A stretch of DNA of 64,000 nucleotides from Actinophytocola xanthii (GTDB taxonomy: Bacteria; Actinomycetota; Actinomycetes; Mycobacteriales; Pseudonocardiaceae): positions 60,208 to 124,207 of the forward strand of contig NZ_MSIE01000040.1 in assembly GCF_001921205.1 (NCBI RefSeq), written 5' to 3'. Below are positions 35,638-44,361 of this stretch, in pieces (position 1 is the first letter of the stretch; every line of letters begins with the position of its first letter). The position numbers were made by a program, and so were the translations under genes. A model generated the notes under the pieces. That model did no database searches and was not told where the DNA came from. It saw only the letters and a list, made by a program, of their open reading frames with translations.

Positions 35638-38121
35638 GTGAAGCGGGCGTGGTGGGTGAAGGCCGCGCAGTGGCGCAACTGGCCACTGCTGGTGAAGCTG
35701 AGCGTGGTGCTGGTGGTGCCGGTCGTCGGCGCGCTGGTGCTCGGCGTGCTGCGGGTGCAGGCGGACGTCGCGCTGGCCCGCTCCTACGAGGACATCGAAC
35801 GGATCGCGACCCTGCGGGTGGAGCTGGTCCGCGCGCTGACCGCGATCCAGGACGAGCGCAACGCCGCCATGCGCGGCTGGGTGGACCTCGGCAGGATCGG
35901 TGAGCAGACCGATCTGGCCGTCGCGCGGGCCAGGGACGCCGTGGAGCAGGCACCCGACCTCGGCACCGGCCCGAGCCAGCGTTACGAGAACGTTGTCGGA
36001 GCGCTGGACCTGCTCCCCTACGCCCGCAAGGTCGCCGACGGCGACGGTCTGGTCGTGCTCAGCGCCTACAACGCGGTCACCAACGCGGTCATCGAGTTCG
36101 ACCGGGCGCTGGTCGGCCGCTTCCCCGACGAGAACCTCACCAGCGCCTCGATCGCGGTCAACGAGCTGCAGGCGGTCCGCGAGCAGGTGGGCATCCAGCA
36201 CGCCGCGGGCATGCTGGGCGTGCGCGACGGCACGCTCACGGCCGGTGAGCGGGAGATGATGGTCGAGGCCGACGTTCGGCTCGACGACAACCTGCGCGAC
36301 TTCCGCGCGACCGCCCCGGCAGAGCTGCGCTCGCTCTACGAGTCGACCGTGACCGGCACGCCGGTGACCGAGCGGCAGCTGCTGGCCACCGCCGCTCGCT
36401 CGTCGGCACCGCAGTTCAACAGGGAGGCCTGGGACTCCGCGTCCAGCGCCACCGGTGACCTGCTGGCCCAGGTGACCGGGCAGGCGGCGCAGCGGCTGCG
36501 CGCCCAGTCCGGCGACCTCGCCACCAGCATCGGCAACCGCGCCGGCGCGGAGTCGGTCCTGCTGCTCACGCTCGTTCTGCTCGCCGCCGGCATCGGCGGC
36601 GTCCTCGGTCGCTACCTGGTGCGGTCCTTCACCGTCCTGCGCCGCACGGTGCTCGACGTGGCCGCCGACCGCCTGCCGCAGGCGGTGGCCGCCATCCGCG
36701 CGGGCCGGTCCGAGGAGGCCAGGATCGAGCCGGTGCCCCTGCACACCACGGAGGAGTTCGGTCAGCTCGCCCGGGCCTTCGACCGGGTGAACGAGCAGGC
36801 GGTCCGCTCGGCCATCGACGAGGCGAACCTGCGCAGCGACCTGAGCAGCATCTTCCAGAACCTCTCCCGCCGCAGCCAGGGTCTGGTCGAGCGCCAGCTC
36901 AAGCAGCTGGAGCAGCTGGAGCAGAAGGCGGACGACCCCGAGCAGCTGTCGAACCTGTTCCGGATCGACCACCTGGCGACCCGGATGCGCCGCAACAACG
37001 AGAACCTGATGGTGCTCTCCGGCGCACAGCTCACCCGGCGGTTCACCGAGTCGGTGCCGCTGACCGACATCCTGCGGGCCGCGGTGTCCGAGGTGGAGCA
37101 CTACCAGCGCGCGCTGGTCCGCTCGGCGCCGGGCGTCCGGATCGTCGGGTACGCGGCCGGCGACCTGATCCGCTCGGTGGCCGAGCTGATCGAGAACGCC
37201 ACCACGTTCTCCCCGCCCGACAGCCAGGTCCTCATCGAGAGCCGGTTGGCCGAGGACGGGGCGGTGGTGGTCGAGGTCCTCGACGAGGGTGTGGGGATGT
37301 CGGACGCCGACCTGCGCGAGGCCAACGAGCGTGTGGCTGCCGGCGGCGGTGTCGACGTGCCGATCTCCCGGCAGATGGGTCTGTTCGTGGTGGGTCGGCT
37401 CACCGCCCGACACGGGATCCGGGTCACGCTGAACAGGCGCGCGGACGCGGGCCTGTCCGCGTCGATGCTCGTCCCCACGACCCTGGTGGCGGCCGCGTCG
37501 GCCGCCCCGACGCGACCCGCTCGGGACGGCACCCCGGTCGGTCCGCTCTCCGGTGTGCTGCAGACCTCCCGCTCGGGCAACGGGTCCGGCCCGTCCGCCG
37601 GGCCGGGTTCGGTCGTCGCGGTCGAGGAGGTGGCCGGGCGGCTCGAGCTGGCCGGGATCCACGTGCGGCTGCACGACCTGCCGCTCGCCAACACACCCGC
37701 CTCGATCCTGTTCACCGCACAGACCCCGGTCGACCCGGCACCCCAGAACCCGGCCCCCCAGGGCCCGGCGCCCGGCGGGGCTGGCGACTTCACCTGGCTG
37801 AACCGGCCGCTCACCTCCTCCTCGGCCGCACCGCAGCAGCTCGCGCCCCCGCCGCCCTCGGAGACCGCGCCCGAGCCCGGACCGGGCGGGCTGCCCAAGC
37901 GAGTGCCCCGGGGCCAGCTGCTCGCCCCACCCGCCAACCCGGCCGCGAACCCCGCCACGAACCCCGCGATGGCGCCGACCGTGACCCTGCCCGCGGCGAA
38001 GCCGCCCGGGACGGGGCCGACCGCCGACCGTCCGGCCAGGGACGCCGCGCGGGCGCGGGGGTTCCTCAGCAGCTTCCAGGCGGGTATCCGTGACAGCCAG
38101 AACCGGAAGGAAGAGCGATGA
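35638..38121 (+). CDS. Conservon histidine kinase with nitrate/nitrite-sensor-like (NIT) domain (CvnA type)
   Basis: This protein of about 827 residues has a first membrane helix (LLVKLSVVLVVPVVGALVLG), a long extracytoplasmic helical NIT-type region, a second helix near residue 300-320, a HAMP-like segment and a histidine-kinase ATPase domain with LIENATTFSPPDSQV (N box) and VLDEGVGMSDADL (G1). The phospho-acceptor region before the N box is atypical, as in conservon kinases. The Pro/Ala-rich tail after residue ~640 is disordered. The start is uncertain: GTG 35638 follows GAGGTG, while ATG 35566 or TTG 35557 would add a basic leader. It overlaps the roadblock gene (ATGA). Confidence 0.85.
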   Translation: MKRAWWVKAAQWRNWPLLVKLSVVLVVPVVGALVLGVLRVQADVALARSYEDIERIATLRVELVRALTAIQDERNAAMRGWVDLGRIGEQTDLAVARARDAVEQAPDLGTGPSQRYENVVGALDLLPYARKVADGDGLVVLSAYNAVTNAVIEFDRALVGRFPDENLTSASIAVNELQAVREQVGIQHAAGMLGVRDGTLTAGEREMMVEADVRLDDNLRDFRATAPAELRSLYESTVTGTPVTERQLLATAARSSAPQFNREAWDSASSATGDLLAQVTGQAAQRLRAQSGDLATSIGNRAGAESVLLLTLVLLAAGIGGVLGRYLVRSFTVLRRTVLDVAADRLPQAVAAIRAGRSEEARIEPVPLHTTEEFGQLARAFDRVNEQAVRSAIDEANLRSDLSSIFQNLSRRSQGLVERQLKQLEQLEQKADDPEQLSNLFRIDHLATRMRRNNENLMVLSGAQLTRRFTESVPLTDILRAAVSEVEHYQRALVRSAPGVRIVGYAAGDLIRSVAELIENATTFSPPDSQVLIESRLAEDGAVVVEVLDEGVGMSDADLREANERVAAGGGVDVPISRQMGLFVVGRLTARHGIRVTLNRRADAGLSASMLVPTTLVAAASAAPTRPARDGTPVGPLSGVLQTSRSGNGSGPSAGPGSVVAVEEVAGRLELAGIHVRLHDLPLANTPASILFTAQTPVDPAPQNPAPQGPAPGGAGDFTWLNRPLTSSSAAPQQLAPPPPSETAPEPGPGGLPKRVPRGQLLAPPANPAANPATNPAMAPTVTLPAAKPPGTGPTADRPARDAARARGFLSSFQAGIRDSQNRKEER

Positions 38122-38540
38122 TCGCCACGCAGGAGGACACCCAGCACCTGGGGCAGTTCGGCTGGTTGGTGAACAACTTCGCCGAGAGCGTCCCCGGGGT
38201 GGCCCACGCCGTGGTGGTCTCCGTCGACGGGCTGCTGCTCGCCTCGTCGGCACGACTGCCGGTGGACAGGGCCCAGCAGATGTCCGCGATCTCGGCCGGC
38301 ATCGTCAGCCTCAACCTCGGCGCCGCCAAGTGCCTCGGCGCCGACAAGGTGATCCGGTCGATCGTGGAGATGGACCACGGGGCCCTGCTGATCACGTCCA
38401 TCAAGGACGGTTCATGCCTGGCCGTGCTGGCCGTGCGCGACTGTGACATCTCGCAGGTGGCGTACGAGATGACGGTCCTGGTGGACCAGGTGGGGGAGAT
38501 CCTGACCCCGCAGCTGCGAGCCGCTCTCGCCACCGGCTGA
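38118..38540 (+). CDS. Roadblock/LC7-domain protein (CvnB type)
   Basis: This 140-residue roadblock/LC7 protein has the family core FGWLVNNFAESVPGVAHAVV, VSVDGLLLASSARL and an EMDHGALLITSI strand. In conservons it works with the kinase, the DUF742 protein and a small GTPase in a membrane-associated signalling complex. Its ATG overlaps the kinase stop, and the DUF742 gene starts 1 nt after it. It has no enzymatic motifs; dimerisation is expected. Confidence 0.92.
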   Translation: MIATQEDTQHLGQFGWLVNNFAESVPGVAHAVVVSVDGLLLASSARLPVDRAQQMSAISAGIVSLNLGAAKCLGADKVIRSIVEMDHGALLITSIKDGSCLAVLAVRDCDISQVAYEMTVLVDQVGEILTPQLRAALATG

Positions 38541-38541
38541 C

Positions 38542-39033
38542 ATGGCCGCCGACGAGCCGGCGGAGCAGACCTTCGCCGATGTGCTCAACGGGCTCTCCCG
38601 CGGCGGGCGGGCACGCCCGACGCGCTCGGCCGCGGCCCCCGCACCGGCGCCGGCGAGGCCCGAGCCCGGCGAGGAGGAGCCGATCGAGGAGGGCGCCTCG
38701 ATCGTCCGTGCCTACGCCTGGACCGGCGGCCGTACCCGCTCGACGGTCAAGCTGGAGATCGAGACGCTGATCTCCACGACCCCGAGGGCCGAGGCCCGGA
38801 TGGACGGGCTGCGCAGCGAGCACCAGGCGGTCGCGCAGCTGTGCCGGGAGACGAAGTCGGTGGCCGAGATCGGCGCGCTGCTGTCCCTGCCGCTCGGCGT
38901 GGTGCGGGTGTTGCTCTCGGACATGGCCGGCCTCGGACTGGTGGAGGTGCACGAGTCCCGGAGCGAGGGCGACCGGCCCGACATCGAACTGCTCGGGCGC
39001 GTGCTCCGCGGCCTGTCCAACCTGCGCGGCTGA
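38542..39033 (+). CDS. DUF742-domain protein (CvnC type)
   Basis: This 163-residue protein has an acidic, Ala/Pro-rich N-terminus of about 50 residues, then the DUF742 core: SIVRAYAWTGGRTR, ETLISTTP, LCRETKSVAEIGALLSLPLG and VVRVLLSDMAGLGLVEVH, a winged-helix-like arrangement. Its role in conservon signalling is not well defined. The expected next gene, the CvnD Ras-like GTPase, is absent: a patatin-like gene follows 39 bp later. Confidence 0.9.
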   Translation: MAADEPAEQTFADVLNGLSRGGRARPTRSAAAPAPAPARPEPGEEEPIEEGASIVRAYAWTGGRTRSTVKLEIETLISTTPRAEARMDGLRSEHQAVAQLCRETKSVAEIGALLSLPLGVVRVLLSDMAGLGLVEVHESRSEGDRPDIELLGRVLRGLSNLRG

Positions 39034-39072
39034 GCGCGGACGACCGGGTACGGGGTCGGCATGATGGGTGGC

Positions 39073-39906
39073 ATGACGCGTGCACTGGTTCTCGGCGGAG
39101 GCGGCATCACCGGGATCGCCTGGGAGTGGGGCCTGTTGGCGGGGCTCGCCGAGGCCGGGGTGGACCTGACCGCGGCCGACCTGGTCGTGGGCACCTCGGC
39201 CGGGTCCGTGGTGGGGGCTCAGGTCGCGAGCGGGCTGGACCCGCGGGAGCGCTACCGCGCGCAGCTCGAGCCGCCGGACGGGGAGGTCGCCGCGGCGCTC
39301 GGTCCCGGCGTTCTGCTGCGCTACGCGGTCGCGATGGTCGGACCGGGCACGCCGGCGCGGGCACGCGCCAGGATCGGTCGGATGGCCTTGCGGGCGACGA
39401 CGGAGCCGGAGAGCGCGCGGATCCAGGTCATCGAGTCGCGGTTGCCGGTGCGGGAATGGCCGGACAGGCCGCTGCTGGTCACCGCGGTGGACGCCGGATC
39501 GGGCGAGTTCCGTGTCTTCGACCGCGACTCGGGCGTGCCGCTGGTCCGCGCGGTCGCGGCGAGCTGCGCGGTGCCGGGTGTCTGGCCGCCGGTCACGATC
39601 GACGGCCAGCGGTTCATGGACGGCGGGATGCGTTCCAGCGCCAACGCCGACCTGGCCGGGGGGTACGAGCGGGTGGTCGTGCTCGCCCCGATCGCCCGCG
39701 GGCTCGGTCAGCTGACCCCGGTCGCCACCCAGGTCGAGGCCCTGCGTGCCCGGTCGAGGGTGGCGCTGGTGACCCCCGACCCGGCGGCCGTGCGCGCGAT
39801 CGGCCGCAACGTGCTCGACCCGTCCCGGCGCGCCCAGGCCGCCCGAGCCGGCCTCGCCCAGGCCCGGTCCGTGCTCGGCCAGGTCCGGGAGGTGTGGGCG
39901 GACTGA
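39073..39906 (+). CDS. Patatin-like phospholipase
   Basis: This 277-residue patatin-fold lipid acyl hydrolase has the oxyanion motif VLGGGGITGIAWEWG at the N-terminus, the nucleophile motif VVGTSAGSVVG (Ser near residue 45) and the Asp in FMDGGMRSSANADL. It has no signal peptide and probably acts at the inner face of the membrane. The ATG at 39073 fits the family start; ATGs at 39061 and 39064 are possible. It follows the DUF742 gene by 39 bp and may be co-transcribed with the conservon in place of the GTPase. Confidence 0.9.
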   Translation: MTRALVLGGGGITGIAWEWGLLAGLAEAGVDLTAADLVVGTSAGSVVGAQVASGLDPRERYRAQLEPPDGEVAAALGPGVLLRYAVAMVGPGTPARARARIGRMALRATTEPESARIQVIESRLPVREWPDRPLLVTAVDAGSGEFRVFDRDSGVPLVRAVAASCAVPGVWPPVTIDGQRFMDGGMRSSANADLAGGYERVVVLAPIARGLGQLTPVATQVEALRARSRVALVTPDPAAVRAIGRNVLDPSRRAQAARAGLAQARSVLGQVREVWAD

Positions 39907-39924
39907 GGACGCGCCCCAGGGCGT

Positions 39925-40977
39925 CTAGCGCGCGTGCTCGCGGCGGAGGATCTCCGCGGCGCCGGCCATCGCCACGAGCTTGCCGGCGGCGGAGCGGCGC
40001 GGGAGGTACTTCATGCCGCAGTCGGGCGCGATGACCAGCCGCTCGGGCGGCACCCGGTCCAGCGCCCGGCGGACCCGGGCCGCCACCACCTCCGCCGGCT
40101 CCACGTCGTGGTCGGACAGGTCGATCACGCCGAGGATGATCGTCTTTCCGGCCAGGTCGGACAGCACGCCGAGGTCCAGGTTGGACTGCGCGGTCTCGAT
40201 GGAGATCATCTCCACCGGGCAGCCGGCGAGCTCGGGCAGGAACGAGTAGCCCTCCGGCCGCTCGTGGATGATCGCCGCGTAGCCGAAGCACAGGTGCACC
40301 GCTGTCGGACCGGTGACCCCCGCGAGCGCCGCGTTCAGCGCGGCGAGGCCGTAGGCCCTGGCGGCGTCGGGCCGGGCCTGCAGGTAGGGCTCGTCGATCT
40401 GGACGATGTCCGCTCCGGCCGCGAACAGGTCCTTGATCTCGGCGTTGACCGCGTCGGCGTAGGCCATCGCGGCGGCCTCGAGGTCCGGGTAGTGGTCGTT
40501 CTGGGCCTGCTGGCTCATCGTGAACGGGCCGGGCACGGTGATCTTCACCGGTCGGTCGGTCTGCGCCCGCAGGAACTCCAGGTCGCGCACCTGCACCGGG
40601 TGCGGTCGCCGGATCGGTCCGGTGATCCTCGGTACCGGGTTGGGGTGCCCGCTGCGGTCCGTGGCCACGCCGGGGTTGTCGAGGTCCAACCCGGTCAGCG
40701 CGGTCGCGAAGTGGTTGGAGTAGCTCTCCCGGCGGACCTCGCCGTCGGTGAGGATGTCCAGCCCGGCGCGCTCCTGTTCGCGGATCGCCAGCACCGTCGC
40801 GTCGTCCTGGGCCTGGCCGAGGAACTCCGGCGCCACCCGCCACAGCTCCTTGGCCCGCACCCGCGGCGGGAAGCGCCCCGCCAACCGCTCCCGGTCGATC
40901 AGCCAGTCCGGCTGGGCGTAGCTACCCACCAGCGACGTCGGGAACAGCGGAAGATCGGACACGGCACGCCTGGTCAT
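39925..40977 (-). CDS. MetE C-terminal-like methyltransferase family protein
   Basis: This 350-residue protein corresponds to the C-terminal catalytic half of cobalamin-independent methionine synthase (UROD/MetE superfamily). It has FPTSLVGSYAQPDWL, LDILTDGEVRRESY, IVQIDEPYLQARPD, AVHLCFGYAAI and VIAPDCGMKYLPR, so the zinc-ligand His/Cys and Cys positions are present. It lacks the N-terminal MetE domain, so it is probably not a classical MetE; such short proteins act in other methyl transfers or are uncharacterised. The ATG at 40977 is chosen; a GTG two codons upstream is possible. It ends 18 bp from the convergent patatin stop. Confidence 0.82.
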   Translation of the reverse strand: MTRRAVSDLPLFPTSLVGSYAQPDWLIDRERLAGRFPPRVRAKELWRVAPEFLGQAQDDATVLAIREQERAGLDILTDGEVRRESYSNHFATALTGLDLDNPGVATDRSGHPNPVPRITGPIRRPHPVQVRDLEFLRAQTDRPVKITVPGPFTMSQQAQNDHYPDLEAAAMAYADAVNAEIKDLFAAGADIVQIDEPYLQARPDAARAYGLAALNAALAGVTGPTAVHLCFGYAAIIHERPEGYSFLPELAGCPVEMISIETAQSNLDLGVLSDLAGKTIILGVIDLSDHDVEPAEVVAARVRRALDRVPPERLVIAPDCGMKYLPRRSAAGKLVAMAGAAEILRREHAR

Positions 40978-41121
40978 GCCCACATCGTCGCCGCCGGCGG
41001 CACACAGGGCAACCATGAGCCCCGGCCCTCTCGCGCCCCACTCGAGTAAGCGCCGCGCGGATGATGACCGGACCCGCCCGGACCGGCACGATGAGCGGGT
41101 ACCCGTGGCCGAGGAGGACGT

Positions 41122-42294
41122 ATGACCGACCAGCTGTCCGCCTCCGCGACCGTGATCGTGGGTGCCGGGTTGGCGGGGTTGCGTACGGCCGAGCGCCTTC
41201 GCCGCCTCGGCCACACCGGGCCGGTCACGGTGGTCGGCGCGGAGCCGCACCTGCCCTACGACCGTCCGCCGCTGTCCAAGGCCGTGCTCACCGACCCGGC
41301 GGCCGAGCGGCCGCCGCTGCGCGCCGAGGAGTACGCCGAGCTCGACCTCGACCTCCGGCTGGGGACGCGGGCGACCGGCGTCGACCTACCGGGCCGGCGG
41401 CTGCTGCTCGACGGTGACGCGGTCGGCTACGACCGGCTGGTGGTCGCGACCGGGGTACGTCCGCGGCTGCCCGCCCTGTTCGCGGGGTGGGGCGGGGTGC
41501 GGCTGCTGCGCGACTGGGAGGACTGCGTCGCACTGCGGTCGGCGTTGGCTTCGGCCCGGTCGGTGGTCGTCGTCGGTGCCGGGGTGCTCGGCTGCGAGGT
41601 CGCGGCGACAGCGCGCGGACTCGGGCTGGACGTGACCCTCGTGGAGCGGCTGGACCAACCCCTCTCCCCGGTGCTCGGCCCCGTGATCGGCGGCCACGTC
41701 GCCGGTCTGCACCGGGCGGCCGGCGTCCGGGTGCTCTGCTCCACCGAGGTCACCGGACTCAAGGGCGACGGCCGGGTCGCCGGTGTCGAGCTCGCCGACG
41801 GCATGGTGCTGCCGGCCGACGTCGTGGTCGTCGCCGTCGGCTCGACGCCGAACACCGAGTGGCTGGCCACCTCCGGCCTCGAGCTCGCCGACGGCGTGGT
41901 GTGCGACAACACCGGTCGCACCTCCGACGCCCACGTGTTCGCGGCCGGTGACGTGGCGCGGTTCCCCCACCCGTGGGGCCCGGGCACGGTCCGCTTCGAG
42001 CACTGGACCGGCGCGGTCGACACCGCGCACCTGGTGGCGGCCAACCTGTTCGCCGAGCGGCCGACCGCGTTGAGCGCGGTCCCCTACTTCTGGACCGACC
42101 AGTACGGCCTGCGGCTACAGGCGCTCGGCCTGCCGGCACCGGACGACGAGCTCGACGTGGTCGCCGGCTCGCTCGCGGAGGGCCGCTTCCTGGCCCACTA
42201 CCACCGCGCCGGAACGGTCACCGGCGCGGTGGCGATCGGTATGCCCGGCCCGCTCGCCAAGTGTCGCGGGCTGATCGGGCGGCCCCGCGCGTGA
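41122..42294 (+). CDS. NAD(P)/FAD-dependent ferredoxin reductase-type oxidoreductase
   Basis: This 390-residue protein has two dinucleotide folds: ATVIVGAGLAGLRTAERLRR for FAD at the N-terminus and SVVVVGAGVLGCEVAATARG for NAD(P)H near residue 150, plus the FAD-closing AHVFAAGDVARFP. LPYDRPPLSK and the C-terminal PYFWTDQYGLRLQALG are typical of reductases for ferredoxins of P450 or ring-hydroxylating systems. No ferredoxin or P450 gene is next to it, so its electron acceptor is unknown. It stops 1 bp before the convergent MctP-type gene. Confidence 0.9.
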   Translation: MTDQLSASATVIVGAGLAGLRTAERLRRLGHTGPVTVVGAEPHLPYDRPPLSKAVLTDPAAERPPLRAEEYAELDLDLRLGTRATGVDLPGRRLLLDGDAVGYDRLVVATGVRPRLPALFAGWGGVRLLRDWEDCVALRSALASARSVVVVGAGVLGCEVAATARGLGLDVTLVERLDQPLSPVLGPVIGGHVAGLHRAAGVRVLCSTEVTGLKGDGRVAGVELADGMVLPADVVVVAVGSTPNTEWLATSGLELADGVVCDNTGRTSDAHVFAAGDVARFPHPWGPGTVRFEHWTGAVDTAHLVAANLFAERPTALSAVPYFWTDQYGLRLQALGLPAPDDELDVVAGSLAEGRFLAHYHRAGTVTGAVAIGMPGPLAKCRGLIGRPRA

Positions 42295-42295
42295 G

Positions 42296-43933
42296 TCAGT
42301 GCGCGGCCGCGATCGGGCGCAGGTCCTCGTCGCCCTCGTCGACGTGGTAGTCCGCGTCGGTGGTGCCGTCCTGGCCGTTGGACACGTTGAGCCGGCGCAC
42401 GATCAGCGTGCCGACCACCGCCACCAGCAGGTTGGCCAGCAGCGCGACGAAACCGACGTAGATCTGCACCGTCGAGCCCTCGAACGGCTGCCAGCCGAAC
42501 AGGTTCAGCTTGTCCAGGGCGAGCGCTGAACCACCGAAGTGCGCCCGGCCCGAGGCCGGGTTCGGGATGCCGTAGAGCAGGACCATCCCCCAGGTCATCC
42601 CGACCAGCCAGCCCGCGAGCAGCGCCCAGCGGTGCAGCCACCGCGTGTACAGCGCGATCGCCACGGCCGGCAGGGTCTGCAGGATGATCACGCCGCCGAT
42701 CAGCTGGAGGTCGATGGCGTACTGCGGGTCGATGAACAGGATGAACGCGACGGCGCCGAACTTCACCACCAGCGAGGCCACCTTGGCCTGCTTGGCCTCC
42801 TGCGCGTGGGTCGCGTCCTTGTGGAGGAACTCCTTGTAGACGTTCCTGGTCCACAGGTTCGCCGCGGCGATCGACATGATCGCGGCCGGGACCAGCGCGC
42901 CGATGCCGATCGCGGCGAAGGCGATGCCGGCGAACCAGGAGGGGAACTGGCCGTTGAACAGCTCCGGCACGATCGTGTTGTTGTCCGGCCGTCCGGTGGC
43001 GTTGTTGACGATCGGCTTGGTGCCGGCGGCGATCGCGACGAACCCGAGCAGCGCTAGCAGACCGAGCAGCAGCGAGTAGGCCGGCAGGGCGGACATGTTG
43101 CGCTTCAACACGTCCCGCCCCCGCGAGGCGAGCACGCCGGTGATCGAGTGCGGGTACAGGAACAGTGCCAGGGCCGACCCGAGTGCCAGCGTCGCGTACT
43201 GGAGCTGGTTGTTGGCGTTGAGCAGGATGCCGTCGGCCGGCGCCTCGGAGGCGGCGAACTTCTCCTGCGCCGCGCCGAAGATCGCGTCCCAGCCGCCGAG
43301 CTTGGCCGGCAGGTAGATCACCGCGACCAGGATCACGAGGTAGATCAGGATGTCCTTGACGAACGCGATCAGCGCCGGCGCCCGCAGCCCGGACTGGTAG
43401 GTGTAGAGCGCCAGGATGACGAACGCGATCAGCAGCGGCAGGTGGCCGAGGAAGCCCGCGCCGTTGAAGCCCATCGAGCGCAGCACGGCCTCCAGGCCGA
43501 CCAGCTGCAGCGCGATGTACGGCATCGTCGCGACGATCCCGGTCACCGCGACCACCAGGGCCAGCAGCGGCGAGTCGTAGCGGCCGCGCACGAAGTCGGC
43601 CGGCGTGACGTAGCCGCGGGCGCGGGAGACCGACCACATCCGCAGGATCGGCAGGAACACCAGCGGATAGGCGATGATCGTGTACGGCAGCGCGAAGAAC
43701 CCGGTGGCGCCCGCGCCGAACAGCAACGCCGGCACCGCGACGAACGTGTAGGCGGTGTAGAGGTCTCCGCCGATCAGGAACCAGGTGATCCACGAGCCGA
43801 ACTTGCGCCCGCCCAGGCCCCACTCGTCGAGGTGGTCCAACGACGCCGCCGCCCGCCAGCGCGCCGCGACGAAGCCCATCACGGTGACGAGCAGGAACAG
43901 CAGCGAGAAGACGATGAGCTCGACCCACTCCAT
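42296..43933 (-). CDS. mctP: Monocarboxylate/solute:sodium symporter (MctP type)
   Basis: This 545-residue SSS-family symporter has about 14 hydrophobic segments. Typical MctP blocks are DEWGLGGRKFGSWITWFLIG near the N-terminus, ITGVLASRGRDVLKRNM and AAIMSIAAANLWTRNVYKEF. It probably imports lactate, pyruvate or related acids. Its ATG overlaps the DUF3311 stop by 1 nt, the standard two-gene arrangement. It is a second monocarboxylate importer besides ActP in this window. Confidence 0.9.
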   Translation of the reverse strand: MEWVELIVFSLLFLLVTVMGFVAARWRAAASLDHLDEWGLGGRKFGSWITWFLIGGDLYTAYTFVAVPALLFGAGATGFFALPYTIIAYPLVFLPILRMWSVSRARGYVTPADFVRGRYDSPLLALVVAVTGIVATMPYIALQLVGLEAVLRSMGFNGAGFLGHLPLLIAFVILALYTYQSGLRAPALIAFVKDILIYLVILVAVIYLPAKLGGWDAIFGAAQEKFAASEAPADGILLNANNQLQYATLALGSALALFLYPHSITGVLASRGRDVLKRNMSALPAYSLLLGLLALLGFVAIAAGTKPIVNNATGRPDNNTIVPELFNGQFPSWFAGIAFAAIGIGALVPAAIMSIAAANLWTRNVYKEFLHKDATHAQEAKQAKVASLVVKFGAVAFILFIDPQYAIDLQLIGGVIILQTLPAVAIALYTRWLHRWALLAGWLVGMTWGMVLLYGIPNPASGRAHFGGSALALDKLNLFGWQPFEGSTVQIYVGFVALLANLLVAVVGTLIVRRLNVSNGQDGTTDADYHVDEGDEDLRPIAAAH

Positions 43934-44214
43934 CAGCGAACGCTCCCCTCGTCGAGCTCGTCGACGCCGGGTTCCTCACCCGGCGGCGGCGCCACCGGAT
44001 GGCTGCGGGTCATCCGGTACACGATCACCGTCGACAGCACGCCGACGATGATGACCGCCAACTGGAACCAGTAGAAGAACGGCAGCCCCAGCAGGCGCGG
44101 TTCCGTGCGGTTGTACAGGGGTGTGAACAACACGATGAACGGCGCGATCAGCAGCAGGTTCCAGGGGTTGAAGACCAACCCGCTGACCCGCCGCTCCGGC
44201 TTGTCCGACGTCAT
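43933..44214 (-). CDS. DUF3311 small membrane protein
   Basis: This 93-residue protein has two hydrophobic helices (NLLLIAPFIVLFTPLYN and WFQLAVIIVGVLSTVIVYRM) and the DUF3311 pattern P-x-x-x-L-x-x-x-P-F between them. DUF3311 proteins are encoded just before MctP-type symporters and probably help assemble or regulate them. The tail is acidic (EEPGVDELDEGSVR). The 147-bp gap upstream holds divergent promoters with the secreted esterase gene. Confidence 0.88.
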   Translation of the reverse strand: MTSDKPERRVSGLVFNPWNLLLIAPFIVLFTPLYNRTEPRLLGLPFFYWFQLAVIIVGVLSTVIVYRMTRSHPVAPPPGEEPGVDELDEGSVR

Positions 44215-44361
44215 TGGTGGCCCACCTCGATGATCGGCTTAAGGACAGACCATAGTGGGCCGCGCAAGCCCCTGCCCAGCGTTGACGGTGCTGGGGGCTT
44301 GTTCGACCGGGGTCGGCGTGCGCACCATGGAGCGACCAGCGGGCGAGGGAAAGGGCACGCC

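Noticed and set aside
35608..38253. Long reverse-strand frame opposite the conservon kinase
   Set aside because: It is also a GC-driven shadow; the forward frame has kinase motifs.
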